Below, piece by piece: positions 12,501 through 42,398 of a stretch of 64,000 nt of DNA. How positions within the stretch are numbered: position 1 is the stretch's first letter; the number at the start of each line of letters is the position of its first letter. The notes beneath the pieces are model-generated. The model saw only the letters and a list, made by a program, of their open reading frames with translations. It made no database searches and was not told where the DNA came from. The stretch spans positions 96,458,396 through 96,522,395 of the forward strand of contig OX375879.1 in the NCBI GenBank assembly GCA_947359465.1. The letters are read 5' to 3'. Source of the stretch: Metellina segmentata (taxonomy: Eukaryota; Arthropoda; Arachnida; Araneae; Tetragnathidae). A program made the position numbers and the translations under genes.

Positions 12501-12766
12501 ATACTTTCTGACAAACAGGTTTCCCAGATATCATATATATCGTAACAACGACTACTTTTTATTTGGCTAGGGAAAAGGCTCACTTTTTTCACTCTGTTCT
12601 CGGACGGTTTACCGAGAAAATACAGATCAGGAATTACGAGTTTAACACGGTTTATTTAAAATTGTAGAGGGAGCAAGATGGAGAAGGTTTTTTACTGATG
12701 CAGCTATTAGTTTAGGGTGCATAAATGTTAAAGTAAAAACAAGGGAAATCACTTGCGAATGTAGTC
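9575..12766. other. AT-rich non-coding sequence
   Basis: No supported gene, SINE or transposon terminus was found in these 3.2 kb. Homopolymer-rich AT sequence only. Confidence 0.4.
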
Positions 12767-13167
12767 TTAGTTTGCGAAGCAATCACCGGGGTTAGGCCAA
12801 CGTAGCGAGCAGGGGGCAAAGCCCTCACTGTGACGTCATGGACCGAATATTATTAACATAGTTTCGATGTCGCAGGAGATTGACTCTTCAAAAGGAATAT
12901 TGGTTTGCGAAGCAAACCAAATGGCATCTGTAAAAGAAGTGTTGGTTTGAAAAGCAAACCAACTGGGATTGTGTAACAATCCCCAGGGGGTGGCCAGCGT
13001 AAGAGAACAGGGTGCGAAGCCCTTGCTGTGACGTCATGAACCGGAAAGTAAAATCATGAAAAATATGAATTATTAAGATAGTTTCGACGTCGCAGGAGAT
13101 TAACTCTGCAAAAGGAATGTTTGGTTTGCTAAGCAAACGTATGTGAGCAGGGGCGAAGCCCCCTAGG
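12767..13167. repeat. Hairpin-rich tandem repeat (two units, about 200-220 bp period)
   Basis: Two diverged units share GTGACGTCATG, TAGTTTCGA-GTCGCAGGAGATT and CAAAAGGAAT. Each carries very short hairpins with G(A/T)AG-type loops: GGTTTGCGAAGCAAACC (12902-12918), GGTTTGAAAAGCAAACC, GATTGTGTAACAATC and GGGGCGAAGCCCC. Each unit also contains a perfect CRE-type palindrome TGACGTCA (12831-12838 and 13029-13036). The open minus-strand frame at 12888-13136 is a by-product. Related pieces occur near 23.4 and 24.4 kb. Confidence 0.65.
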
Positions 13168-13504
13168 TTAAAAAAATATTATCTGGAATCAAACTGAAAT
13201 TTCTAAAAAAACTCGGCGTACAGCAAAAATTCACCATTTAGTGGTGCTCTAAAAAAATCACGGCTGTAGACTGAAATTTGTATGTTTTTTGCTCACTCGC
13301 GCTATAAATTTTGCTCTTTCAACTTTGACACTTAATAAACCTGAAGTAATCTTATTCGTCTTGTTCCCTGTACAATTTTGAGCAAATTATGTCGATTTTG
13401 TAACTTTCTAATCCGTACTTTCTCGGGAAAACGTCTACGAATCGAGCAAAAAAAGCGAGTTTTTAAACTGCGGTAACTTTTTTTAATATAGAGGTATATA
13501 TATA

Positions 13505-14477
13505 CACTGAGCGGCCACTTCATTATGACCAACCACCCCCGTTAATATATCGTTGAGTCACCTTTTGCCTTTATTACAGCGTTGATTCTTCTTGGCATGG
13601 ACTCTACGAGATGTTGATAGATCATTTGTGAAATTTGAGACCATTCTTGGAAGAATGACACTTTCCAATAGTATGCGATTGGATGGTTGTAGATCTAGAC
13701 GTCTGATGGCTCTTTCTACTTCATCTCACAAATGCTCAATATGATTGGGTTCTGGGGATTGTGAGGGCCACCTGAACAAAGTGACCTCACTTTCATATTC
13801 CTCAAACCAATCCTGTTCAATACCTGCCCTATAGCAGGATGCATTATGCTGTTAAATGTACCCATCGCAGTTGCGATGAACCATCAGCATAACAGGATGT
13901 ACTTAGCCAGCAATGATTTTTAGGTATGATGTCTGATTCAGACTTCCATGCACACGAAATAAAGGGCCCAAATCACGCCACGAAAACATACCCCTAACCA
14001 GCACATTACCTACGCCAGATTGAAGGGTTGTAGCAATGCACTTAGAATCCATGCTTTCGTGCTGTTTCCGCCAAACTCTAACACCCATATGCCTGGTGTA
14101 ACTTAAAACGGGATTCATCGAACCGCATTACGTTTTTCAACTGCCCACCGTCCAATCCTTGCATGCCTGATCGAATTTGAGACGTTTTGTCTTGTTTGTT
14201 GAAGAGAGCAACAGTGTTCGTATGGGTCTTCGGCTTCCATAGCCCATACGATGCAAGGTACGGCGAACAGTGCTCTCATAGATACTTTGAGACGATCCTT
14301 GGTTAAGATCTGCAGCAACTTGCTGCACTCTGTTACCGCTCTGTTCTCTTTTACAATTCGGGAGTTTCTCCGTTCAGCACGATCATTCACCACTCGGTGA
14401 CGACCACAGTTTGCATGTGACACAATAGGTTATTTCCTTAAAACTGTCACATAGTCATAACAAAGTGGCTCGCAGTG
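13505..14477 (-). mobile_element. Tc1-like transposon, degenerate
   Basis: Terminal inverted repeats start CACTGAGCGGCCACTT at the left and end with the inverse of CACTGCGAGCCACTTTG at the right, each next to a TA dinucleotide, as expected for Tc1/mariner insertion. The minus strand carries a broken transposase: an N-terminal piece (14115-14423, including the TVRRTLHRMGY-type helix-turn-helix stretch in another frame), then a DESRF motif and, near 13.75 kb, a PNHIEHL segment with the catalytic Glu of a DD34E triad. Several stops and frame changes separate these, so no active protein is expected. The element is 973 bp, shorter than an autonomous Tc1 (about 1.3-1.6 kb). Confidence 0.8.
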
Positions 14478-14772
14478 TATTTATATGAATTTTCGAAACT
14501 TAAGAAAGAGAGAATCAATTTGAAAACTTATTTTTTTACATTAATCGAAACAAAGTTAATTTTTGTTTATATAATTTATTTTCCGAAATAACAATAATCA
14601 TGTTATTGCCTAAGGTCATTTTAGGCATTAACAACCACATTATCAGGTTAAACCTATCTATCAAGAGCGGAGTAGGATTCCTTACTTTAAGGGATAAAAT
14701 GTATCTTACCCTCTCTATCACATATTAAGAAATAAGATTTTTTAACGATATTTCAATTAAAGAAGAATTTGG

Positions 14773-14862
14773 GTCTGTGATATCGTTTATACATATTTAC
14801 ATATTTACTGTGATATCGTTTATACATATTTACTGTGATATCGTTTATACATATTTGTTTAC
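14773..14862. repeat. Tandem repeat, about 25-33-bp units
   Basis: Three copies of the unit TGTGATATCGTTTATACATA in direct order immediately before the next Tc1-like element. Confidence 0.85.
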
Positions 14863-14867
14863 ATGTA

Positions 14868-16259
14868 CAATGCAGTTTGTAAAAAATGCAACACCATGAA
14901 AGAACCATCCGAATGAAATGAAATTTGTAGCAAATATCAATTATAGGATGCTATGGGAAGTAGTAAAGTTTCAGAGCCACCACACATGCGTGGTGTGAGC
15001 AGCGTATTCTGAACTGATGCTGCTAAAAGTGTATCAATAGAGGGCTGTAGCGGGACGTTGAAAATAGTGTATGGTTATTTTTTAGTGGCGAACGTTTAAT
15101 GAGACCTAAGTATGCCTCTACGACGAAATGGGGTGAAATTTCAACAACTTACGGAGTTTGAACGGGGGGGGGGGTGTAGAATCATCGGCCTTCGTGCTCG
15201 TGTGCAGCGGAACAGTTCCACAGTGATGCGAGTTTGGAAGCAGTGGATCAACGAGCACCGGACAACTCGAAAAACTGGGAGTGGATGACGGAAGGCGACG
15301 TCAGCGTGCGATGGTAGACACCTGGTCCACATGGCGGTGAATGACCGTACAGCTTCCTCCAAGCAGTTGTCAGAACTTTGGTCTACTGCTACAGGTGTAC
15401 TTATGTCGGTTTTGTCAATTCGTCAACGCCTGCTGCACCGTGGACTGCGTGCAAGGATTCCTTTATACAGGATACCCCTCACACCAAACCATGGACGGCT
15501 GCGTCTGCAATGGGCTCATGAGCACAGAGCCTGGCGGGCTGATGGGCAACATGTTGTCTTTTCTGACAAATCCCGCTTTAATTTGTGGAACCATGATGGC
15601 CGCATTCGTGTTAGACGCTATGCCGGTGAACGCTGTCTTCCAGACTGTGTTATCGAACTTCATAGTGGCCGAACACCCGGAGTTATGGTCTGGGGTGCGA
15701 TTTAGTATCATAGACGATCTCAGCTGCTACGAATTGAGCGTAATCTGAATAGCAACAGGTACGTCCGTGAAGTGCTAGAGTCCGAAGTCGTTCCCTTCCT
15801 TCAAGGCATCCCTTGAGCTATCTTTCAACAGGACAATGCACACCCACATGTTGCAAGGAATGTTCGATACTTCTTTTCAGCCCAACACATGCAACTTCTT
15901 TATTGGCCTATTTATTCACCGGATATGTCATCTATTGAGCACGTGTGGGATTTGGTTGGTCGGAGTCTCGCTCGTGATCTGCTTCCTACAGCTTCAAAAG
16001 ACGAATTTTGGATGCGCATACAAACAATATGAAATTCTCTTTCACAAGCAGACATTCAACATTTGTTTCACTCCATGCCACGTCGTATAGCAGCACTTAT
16101 TACAGCGCGTGGTGGCTACACCAAATACTGATTTCGGACACTTAATATTGCTTCGAAATTTTAATCATTTATTTGTATTAATACAAGCCGTTTGTGTATT
16201 AAATTTCATTTAATTCTGATGACTCCTTTGTGGTGTTGCATTTTTTACAAACAGCAGTA
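14868..16259 (+). mobile_element. Tc1-like transposon with nearly colinear dead transposase
   Basis: Terminal inverted repeats share GTTTGTAAAAAATGCAACAC and sit next to TA on both sides. The 1.39-kb interior encodes one transposase on the plus strand (described separately). Full element length is typical for autonomous Tc1 relatives. Confidence 0.85.
15112..16131 (+). pseudogene. Tc1-type DD34E transposase, inactivated
   Basis: The family's cut-and-paste transposase binds the terminal repeats and excises the element. A start ATG lies at 15112, but the DNA-binding N-terminus is out of frame around a poly-G run near 15165. From 15331 the frame is continuous to the stop at 16129-16131 except for three point stops (TAG 15703, TGA 15814, TGA 16030). 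The catalytic residues are visible: first D in VVFSDKSRF, second D in FQQDNAHPH, then E in SSIEHVWD, with 34 residues between the second D and E. Loss by a few substitutions rather than large deletions suggests a fairly recent death. Confidence 0.85.
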
Positions 16260-16829
16260 TATTTGCTTGATGTATATTTCATTTTCTAAAACTTCTGCAT
16301 GTATAATCTCTGTCTACCGCTAGTGTATACACAAGTCTGTAGACATTAAGTCTGCACCTATCCGTTGCCATTGAAAATAATCTAATGCCATTTTCACGGG
16401 GATGTTTGAATAAATACATTTGTTTTGTCATATTGGCTCACCTAACTATAAATTGGATATGTATTTGTGGCGAATTTAATTTTTGCTGAAATTTTTTTTG
16501 TACAACCCAGATATAAAGTCGGGAGAGCAGCTCTTGTAGCAGACAGACAGTATTGCATTATATCTTGATACATGCTATTTTGGTGTAGTAACGCCGATTT
16601 CATGATGTCTTATATAAACCAGCGAAACAATATACATAAAATTAAAATTAGAAAAAGCAGTAATAGAAAACGAATCACAAATTTCCCTTAAGATAATTTT
16701 TTAAATGTTCTCTCCGGTGCAGTCGAACTATATGCTCCTAAGGTAATACTCCTCATCAAGGTAAATAACGCTTGTTGGAGCCATACAGGTGAAAACGATT
16801 CAAGTTGGCCGGAGTCCACACATCTATAT
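16260..16829. other. Non-coding sequence between transposons
   Basis: No feature recognised. Confidence 0.4.
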
Positions 16830-17600
16830 TTGACTGAGGGGTTGTTAGAACATTGAGGATTTTAATCATAAAAGATCCAAATCTAGTCAAATTCTGCGAA
16901 CGACGAGTTACCTCATCGAAACAACCACCAGATGAGTTAAAAGAATAGCTGACACGTGTTGCACACGGTACCTAGCTGGTAAAGGGCTCTGTTTAGTCAA
17001 AGCGAATAAGGCTCTCGATGGAGTCAGCCTGGTGAAAACGGAATGGAAGTCATCCCGGAATTGAAAAAGATGGCGATTCATTCCAGTGTTCCTCCATAAA
17101 GTACACCAAAGTGGTCGAAACCCTCTTCTGACCCTAACCAGACTCCAAGAGATGGTAGTTGCTGACAAAGGAAATGGGCCTATTAGTGTTAATTTAGCTA
17201 AATTATCAGCTAAATTATTATTTGATTGCCATACACTTTTCAATGCGAAGAAACCCACTGCAAAGTGATGTCTTTGTCTTTTAATTTGATAAGAAGCTGT
17301 CCTGTTTTCTTAATTCTAAAAAAGTAGTTGTCTAGTCTATGCTGGCAAAGACAGTAAAGGGTAGTCGTGGAGTCAGTCAGAATAAAAATAGGACGATCAT
17401 TCAAGGGAAGAGAACGGATTAGTATTAATTGCTAACAATTCTTCGCATCAAGACTTGAACATGTAGTTGCCAGAACATGACACACTTCGTTTGATGATTC
17501 TTCTATACAATAGTTTGCATCAGCAATGGATTTGTATAGGTCTAACGACCCATCAGTATAAGTATTAAAATGGTTGTTATGATCTGCATGTAAATTGTCT
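16830..17600 (-). pseudogene. RNase H and tail of a non-LTR retrotransposon
   Basis: Read on the minus strand from about 17590, the segment shows a decayed RNase H: HFNTYTDGSLDLY (first catalytic Asp), IFILTDSTTTLY (third acidic motif), then a SSH-like segment and NNLADNLAKL (the usual GN-ADxLAK motif). The frame breaks several times. Downstream (lower coordinates) a longer open frame (16908-17258) is probably the region after RNase H. No reverse transcriptase part is left. It could come from an I- or R1-type element, the clades that retain RNase H. Confidence 0.6.
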
Positions 17601-17627
17601 CAGCAGGGGTCAAAGTGTCTTCACCTT

Positions 17628-17698
17628 TGGTGACACAGTTAGGAATGTTAAATCTTATTTGGCAACTCATAGGATTTAACATTTCCGACTGTGTCAAT
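17628..17698. repeat. 24-bp imperfect inverted repeat
   Basis: Arms beginning TGACACAGTTAGGAATG and ending with its near-inverse CATTTCCGACTGTGTCA (three mismatches over 24 bp) enclose a loop of about 20 nt, just upstream of the RNase H relic on its strand. Confidence 0.7.
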
Positions 17699-17797
17699 AC
17701 TACTGAAAATATAAAATGTGTTGATAAAAAAGTAAAACGAAGAATGTTGCTACGAAAACGAGGCTTAAGTGTGTACTAAGTAATAAGATATCCAATA

Positions 17798-17803
17798 TTT
17801 ATT
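17798..17803 (-). terminator. Putative poly(A) signal of the calcyphosin-like gene
   Basis: AATAAA on the minus strand, about 150 nt after the stop codon. It is a plausible position, but the hexamer is common in AT-rich DNA. Confidence 0.4.
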
Positions 17804-17952
17804 CACAATTGAAATACAAGTTGCCATCGTAAAAAGTTGTCATTGTAACAGGCACAGAATAATCTGCAAACAGAGTCAAACGTAGTAAGTCAGCCGCAGC
17901 AATCGAAACAAATAAAAGCGTAAGAGTTTTTCTGTTTCAACTTTGAGTCCGT

Positions 17953-35902
<17,950 letters not shown>

Positions 35903-35931
35903 TTTGGGAAACCAGGCTTGTTTTCTGCTAG
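35903..35931 (-). other. 5' UTR segment and acceptor of coding exon 1
   Basis: 25 nt of UTR follow a pyrimidine-rich tract ending in CTAG (35928-35931). This shows an upstream non-coding exon. Confidence 0.75.
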
Positions 35932-35949
35932 AGAAAAGAAGAAAAAAGT

Positions 35950-37545
35950 AACGTTTAGAAACAATGCTTCAGCTATGTTACGAGGGTAATACAGTTTTAT
36001 TTCGTGATTACAGAGCCGCTACTCCGATTTCACGTTGTCTTCTATGCACATAAAATGCAATGGTCATAAAATAAGAATTGGAAAATACAGAAGCGAAATA
36101 CATTGCGAGTTGCAGTCTTGTCAAATTTTCTTTGTAAAAGTTCTATCAAGTGAAGTGAAATAAAATATCGTCGGCTCAGAGGAGAAACTCGTTAGCTGCA
36201 AGTTTTCGGAGATACCGTTTCCTGACACTAAATGATTGTTTTCATAATGATAATGAATACATTGTTTCATTCTATTCTGGTTGAACAAAAATGAAACATT
36301 ACCCAAATGTTTAGAATATTTATTTTTGTCTAAACTAAATTTTGAAACCGAAAAACTTATATTTGGTCTTAAAGCGCCTGAACTGAAAAATCTGGGGGTT
36401 TTGTTAGTTAATGAATTCTTGCTCTAAGCCGAGGATATTCTCCAATGTTTCGTCTAAAATTGAGAAAGCAAGGCATTTTCCCAAGTCCACGTGATAGAGA
36501 TGGGTTGGTTTAATGGCGCAAGGGCCATATTTGGATATGCTTCGCCAGAAGCAAGACAGACAGGCAGGGAAGACTACAGTTTGCAAGGTGGAATTATGTG
36601 TGTAGACTCCTCAGAGGATTAAAAAGCCAAAGTTTATTTGAAAAATAAAATAATAAGTTAACTGTTGTGTACTGAGTAGAGTTCTGGATAAGAACGAAGC
36701 AGCTTAGAAATAACGCATTTATTAGGTACGATCTGGTTGACGATATGTTCAAGTGCGCAGTCGATATCTCCAAGAGCGCATTCTGGAACACATACACAAG
36801 CAGCAGTGATTACAGCGCATGTGCGCAGGCTTCTGCTTCTTCACGGACGCGTTGCCATATTCTATATACATACTGAACTAAAACGGGGAAATTAGCTAAT
36901 TCGAAGCATCAAACCACAGAAACTAACATTGAAAATGTCACAGAAACAAAAGCTCTGCAAAGGTCGACAAACGATTCAATTCAACCTTAAAAATCAATGT
37001 ACTTCCCAAATCTAAATAGCACAAAGGAAAAAGTAAGTTGCTTTAATTTTATGCCTGGTACTAGCTAGCGGCAAAAAAGGATCATTAATACCATTACGAT
37101 ATCGATTTTCGGAATTTGCTTACTAAATCCCCCACCCACTGGTCACTTTACTCTGAAAGCCTGTTTGCCCATACTTGTCTGGAAAACGATGCTAATGCAC
37201 CTCTTATAATGCGAGTATCGAATTAACCTTTCCCAAGATAGGTTACTATCTGCCCGTGAAACCAATAATTGCGCTTGCACGCGATTTAAATCGATAGAAG
37301 CCCACCCCTTGATCTGACCCATTTTTTGTCACTCCGACAAGCGAAAGGCTGGGAAGGACAGGCTGAAATTGAAAGTTAAATTTTGGTGTCAGTGGAGCAT
37401 GAGTGTGAACAACGTTGGTGGGTGTCCAAAAGAGTTAACTACTTTTTACCTCTACGAACGAGTCATAAAGGTTGTAATGAGCTCAAGCGACTGAAGACTT
37501 AATAGCTCTTTGCATAGGGGTCAGTTTGGCAATAAAGAAGAGTGA
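35950..37545. other. Probable 5' intron or intergenic sequence
   Basis: No exon was found. A short stretch at 36500-36555 (GGTTTAATGGCGCAAGGGCC) looks like a dispersed-repeat motif, but no second copy is in the window. Confidence 0.4.
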
Positions 37546-37547
37546 CT

Positions 37548-37662
37548 AATTCTCCCGTATTTTCCAGGAACTCCCGTATAAGAGCTAATTTGTTTTGATC
37601 CTTCCGTATTTTCCAGGAACTACGGTATTACAGCTAACTTGTTTTCCATCATCCTGTATTTA
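37548..37662. repeat. Two-unit tandem repeat, about 53 bp
   Basis: Each unit contains CCGTATTTTCCAGGAACT and AGCTAA-TTGTTTT. Confidence 0.8.
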
Positions 37663-37977
37663 TCCCCCTATTTCTCCTGAAAATTTCTTTAACATTCAAG
37701 ATGTTTAAATTTAAATCCTCCGTTATTCCCGCTTCTTGTATTTCGACGTAAACTGCCATTATTATCAACCTATATATTGTCATAAACATAATTAGAAACT
37801 ATATTATTGACTTGGAGGTAGTCATCTATAAATAAAAAAAAATACCTTTAAAGTGAAAGAAAGTTTAGAGTTTTTCGTCAGAAGAATATTCGCTTCCGGA
37901 TTATAAACAGAAAGTAAAGTATAAAGTTGGTTAAAAATTTTCAGTGATTTAAGGAACAAATTTTCGTGCCAACCCTC

Positions 37978-38133
37978 AACCCTCCAAGTGGTTTCGACCG
38001 GATATCAAGTTCACGAAGATCCAACAAATTTTGCTAACAACGACATCACGATCTAATGACGAGATATCTCGTCAATCAAGATCTGGTGTTTACTAATGAC
38101 AAGATGCATCGTCAAGGCAACCACCAGAAAGGT
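37978..38133. mobile_element. GACGAGATATCTCGTC-type TIR element, copy 2
   Basis: Left end AACCCTCCAAGTGGTTTCGA; right end CAAGGCAACCACCAGAAAGG. It contains the perfect palindrome GACGAGATATCTCGTC at 38058-38073. Confidence 0.7.
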
Positions 38134-38635
38134 CAATGAAATCTAAGCGCAGGCTAATACGGGAGCAATACACGACAAAATATACAACGTGCGCATGCGT
38201 ACTTAGGTTCCGTTCAGAATTCATGTCGGTATGCATGCGTATTTCAGCCAGTGTCGCAGGACTGATGTTGGACCAGTGTGTGACTTGTAATTAGACTTTG
38301 TTTTAAGCATCCTAGGCTGAAATGTCATGAGCAATCAGAAATCAAAGCAGCTCAGAACTAATTAAATCAGAGCTAATGGTAGCAATATTAAACTGACTGC
38401 AGATGTAGAGTTTTTGAAATTTGCACGCAAGATAAAAAATGCTTAGTTCTACAGTATCACAGGACAAACTAAGATGCATGAAAACTTGCATATTTCTATT
38501 CTATTTTGTGACCTGGTATATTATATTCAATACAAATAATATTGTTCATTATTATCAATTCCATGAACGTTTGTTGGATCAGTAACAGATACGGCGACGA
38601 TAAGAATGGGCAAAATGTGTCGACTAAATCTCAAT

Positions 38636-38872
38636 TAACCATACTGGTGGTTGTCTCGACGATCTATCTCTCCATAAGCCAAGCGACCAGTTCTTAATGG
38701 ACGAGATATCCGTCATTAGAAGATTACTGATCATATCTTTATCTCGTCATCATAAAAAATTTGTAATACCTTGATGACGAGATACCTCGTCATTAGCGCC
38801 TAGACGAACTATCTCGTTAACGAAATTCGTAGGATCTTGATGGACGAGACATCTTGTTGAAACCACTTGGTC
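38636..38872. mobile_element. GACGAGATATCTCGTC-type TIR element, copy 3, opposite orientation
   Basis: Starts TACTGGTGGTTGTCTCGACG and ends GAAACCACTTGGT. Several GACGAGATA-CTCGTC motifs lie inside, spaced 45-60 bp. Confidence 0.65.
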
Positions 38873-39418
38873 TAAAAAACCACTTGGTCACTAAATTCAT
38901 GGCCGAAGTTGATCACCTTTGTTTTAATAACCTGGTTAAATCTAAGGCTAAGTTCCTACCCCCCCCCCTAGTCCATGCTCTTTTTTCTTTAAGTTACAGT
39001 TACTTCCAAAACACAGTTTCCGTGAACTAAAAACTCAAGAAAATTTGTTTTGCAGCTTAGTTAGTAAAATACTCGAATACTTGGGCCTATAAACTCGGGT
39101 TCAATGTTAGTATTTGAAACGCTTGTAAAAAAATTTATCAAAATTAGAATTAATGAAATCAAACGAGTAACTTGGAATTTTTTAATCCTTAGCTAATCAA
39201 AAAATTCATTTCAGCACCAAAATAATTTAAACTTTTTATACTTAAAAAACTTTTGAACTCTCTTTTTGTTCTTTTTTTTAAATATTTTTCTCTTCATTCA
39301 ATTTATATTGTCACGTTAAATAGAACTAATTTTCTCTCTTTTTGAAAATTCCCATTTCAATATAATAGAATTTAAATATCATAGTCCTTGGAAGTGAAAC
39401 ACACAAAATATCAAAATT

Positions 39419-39949
39419 GTGAAAGATGTGTTAATTAGTTTGTCTAGACCAGAATTTGGCGACTCTAGACTGGTTGTGTGTGTTGTTGTTGCGTACATTT
39501 CTGAGTCGCCATGTGCATTTTGCACAGCTTTGGCGATGACGATTATTTTTTTCGTTGTAAAGCTGTTCTTCAGGATAATAATAGACGGTTTAAAGAACAG
39601 CTACTATTGCAGAGCAGGTGAATATGTGATGAAGTCTGAGTTCAACGTCCAGACAGGTGTTACAATGTCTCTTAAGTTCTGGTTCCATCAGCTAATTTTC
39701 CAGTTCTGTTCTCAGTCTGGATATGGTGATGATAGTTTTTCTATCGGTGTTAATTTCACAAATTTACAGTCCTATTTAAATTTAGTGAAATATAAAATTG
39801 TGAGTCCTCTACCCAGTCAAATCAACCATAAATATACTGCACTTTCCCTGAATACTTGCGTCCAAGTAATAGTTTGGGCAGTGTGCATATCGTGCTTAAG
39901 TTGCCGTCATAGCATGCATTACAATAAAAATGTTAAGCAACATGCTTAA
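39419..39949 (+). other. 176-codon open frame of unknown status
   Basis: The longest open frame outside transposons. It opens at a GTG; the first ATG is at codon 41. The N-terminal third has a hydrophobic stretch (ALAMTIIFFVVKLFF), but no family motif is recognised. No convincing splice sites were found at either end. Base composition here is slightly richer in G and C than the neighbours. It could be a chance frame, an old gene relic or part of an unrecognised repeat. Confidence 0.2.
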
Positions 39950-40084
39950 CAGTGGGGAAAGCATCCATGGAAGCCCACCATCACCTAATAAGACAAAATT
40001 AAATTTGATGGTAAAATATAAAAATCTACAAAATCCTGAAGAACGAGCGACGATTTTTTAACGTAAATCTGAGTGTGACTTCAG

Positions 40085-40440
40085 TTTCCAATTTCACGTC
40101 CTTGATTTTCAACCCGAAAATTCAACCAGGGATATTGCCCCGTCCTTTCAGCCTCAAATGGTTTCATACTATGATTGGCTAAAGGTGTTGGTCATGCGCA
40201 GTGAGTACCTTCAGCAGAAGCTCTTTTACCCTAACTCATGCTTCCTACTGAAGCTAGCATCCAGTACAGAAAAAATATGTAATCGCTCCTTGCGCGTATG
40301 ATCTATCATTCTCTCTTCGTTTTCTAGCCTTTGCAAAAGACAGCCGTTCAGCTCTAAGATAGTGTTTGGATGATCCAGACAGAGCTGAAAATTGGGCGCA
40401 ATTGGGTCTCTCGGGCTTATTTTTAACGTAGGGCTGAAAA
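40085..40440. repeat. Dispersed repeat, copy related to 25060-25385
   Basis: See the 25-kb copy. Shared landmarks include ATGATTGGCT, ACCTTCAGCAGAAG, CCAGTACAG, GATAGTGTTTGGAT and CAGAGCTG. The 72-codon minus-strand frame inside is not conserved in the other copy. Confidence 0.5.
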
Positions 40441-40949
40441 TCATTTGTATTTTAATGTCTTTAGGGAAAACAATGGCGAATCTTGTGATTTATAAGTTTG
40501 TTTAAAGTTAAGAAATACATATTTTGCTCACGATCCAATCTTAGCAACTCTAGTTGTCAAAGCTACACTACACTTCTGATGCCAAGGTCATATAAAAACG
40601 CCCAAATCAAATTCAAACATTTCCATAGGCATTGATGTTTTTCACAAAAATATATACATAAAATAAATTATAAGCCGAAAAAATCAAAAAACTTTATATT
40701 ATAGAAAAATACGAAAAAATAATTATGTGTATTGTATTTTGAAAACGAAAAGCCTATTCATACGTCGCGTATGAAATGTATATTAACAATGTATGACATT
40801 AAAGCAAATCTAATTATGTATTTATTGTAACGAAATAATGAATTTCAAATTTACATATGCGTGATAATAGCCTCTACTAATGCCCTCTTTTTACTAAAAT
40901 ATTTCATTTTAGGTAATTCATTAGAATCTTCAATAAAAATGCTATTTAA
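40441..40949. other. AT-rich non-coding sequence
   Basis: Nothing identified. Confidence 0.4.
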
Positions 40950-41050
40950 CCTTCTGAAGGGTTCACACGCATACTTCCAACTAGAAACCTGCAATCTTCC
41001 CCGCTTGGAATCTAACCAATTTTGACCTTCTTGACCAATATAATCTTTTC
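40950..41050. repeat. Dispersed repeat, copy 2 (see 18249)
   Basis: Matches the 18.3-kb segment in the order CCTGCAATCTTCC, TTTTGACCTTCT, CCAATATAATCTTTT. Confidence 0.5.
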
Positions 41051-42398
41051 AAAGGATTCTATATTCCTAAAAGGAGAACTAGAATTTTTCAAAAGGATTG
41101 TATTCAAAGAAAGCAGCATTATAGAATATTTCCAAATGATTCTAATCTGAGGAAACGATAAATAGAATCTTTCTAAGTAATGAATAATCCGTGTATTCGT
41201 TCAACAATAGATGTGGTTATAAGTGTGTTGTTGTGCAAAAACAATAGTACACTACTCGCACATCTCGCTTAAGAGAGGCTTGATAAGTGCCATATTATGA
41301 CGAAAGAAAATAGTTATTTCCGTAATTGTGTTTATGAATTCCAGAAAACAAAATTGTACTACTAAAATATGATATTTGTTTTTTATTTTATCACTAAATT
41401 TACTAACAGTGAATGAATTTTTACAGTAAAAATATCTAAATTAAATGAGTAAAAAATAGTTAATTTTTTAGCTCATCATAATTAAACGCAGTATAAACCT
41501 TCTTGCAAGAACCTAGATGGATCAACCCCGCTGGCTTTTCTCAAAATAGTGTACCAGTTTAATGTATTCAGTGCGGATAAACCTCTACTCTCATATGAAA
41601 GAAACATGGAACAAAGCCAATTACAAATCATTACCAATCTGGCTACATAATAGCGATAGAAAATAATAAATTTAAGCTTTTAGGCAGATTGTTGTAAATG
41701 TATCGCCTCACGAATTGTTCCCCAGAAATAATTGACGCAAAAAGAATTAAACCCGAGAAAAAAAATCGATTGGTTCGAATTTTAAGAATACAGTGGTGAA
41801 ACGTCAATTCATTTCCCACAAACCTTATTAGGAAAGGACGAACAAAATGTGTCATCGGAGGTTTTCCTGTTTACGTCATTGTTGCATAAAATATAAGAAA
41901 TTTTCTCACTCCCACACTTTTCTTATCTTGAAAGTTTTTTTACTCAATGGAATTTACCTATGTATTAACTATAAAGTCTCAGTTACATTTCAGAAATAGG
42001 TAGTTTTAAAAATTTTCTTGGAAAAGGTGTTTTATAATTAATTTTAATCACAATTTGCTCCATATTGCAGAAGTATTTTCCAGAGTTTACATGTAAAGTG
42101 AATGCTTTCATACACTCAGTTTTTACGTTTGAAACCAATTATTCCTATCACTTCGTCCAAATGTATTACTATTTAGAAAACAGAGAAAAGGGAAACAAAG
42201 CGATAAAATTTTATTCTAACAAACATCAGGACTCGGAACAGCATTAAACAAGACATGAGCCGTGTCTTCCGTCCTGTGTGTGGAGAGCTATTCCCAGTAG
42301 TCATTAAAATTCAGCTTTTGGATAGGTTTTAGACGTAGTTGATAAAAAAGGTTTGGGGGACAATATTTATTAATAAATCAATATGGTTTTCATTAGTA
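41051..42398. other. AT-rich non-coding sequence
   Basis: No supported gene or repeat. Confidence 0.4.

Noticed and set aside
12767..13167. CRISPR-like array of hairpin repeats
   Set aside because: Repeats are diverged, without uniform spacers, and the genome is eukaryotic.
16370..16392. Additional X-box near 16.37 kb (GTTGCCATTGAAAAT)
   Set aside because: The second half-site does not fit RRNRAC.
36500..36560. Dispersed-repeat motif GGTTTAATGGCGCAAGGGCC
   Set aside because: It looks familiar from arthropod repeats, but no second copy or boundary is in the window to support it.
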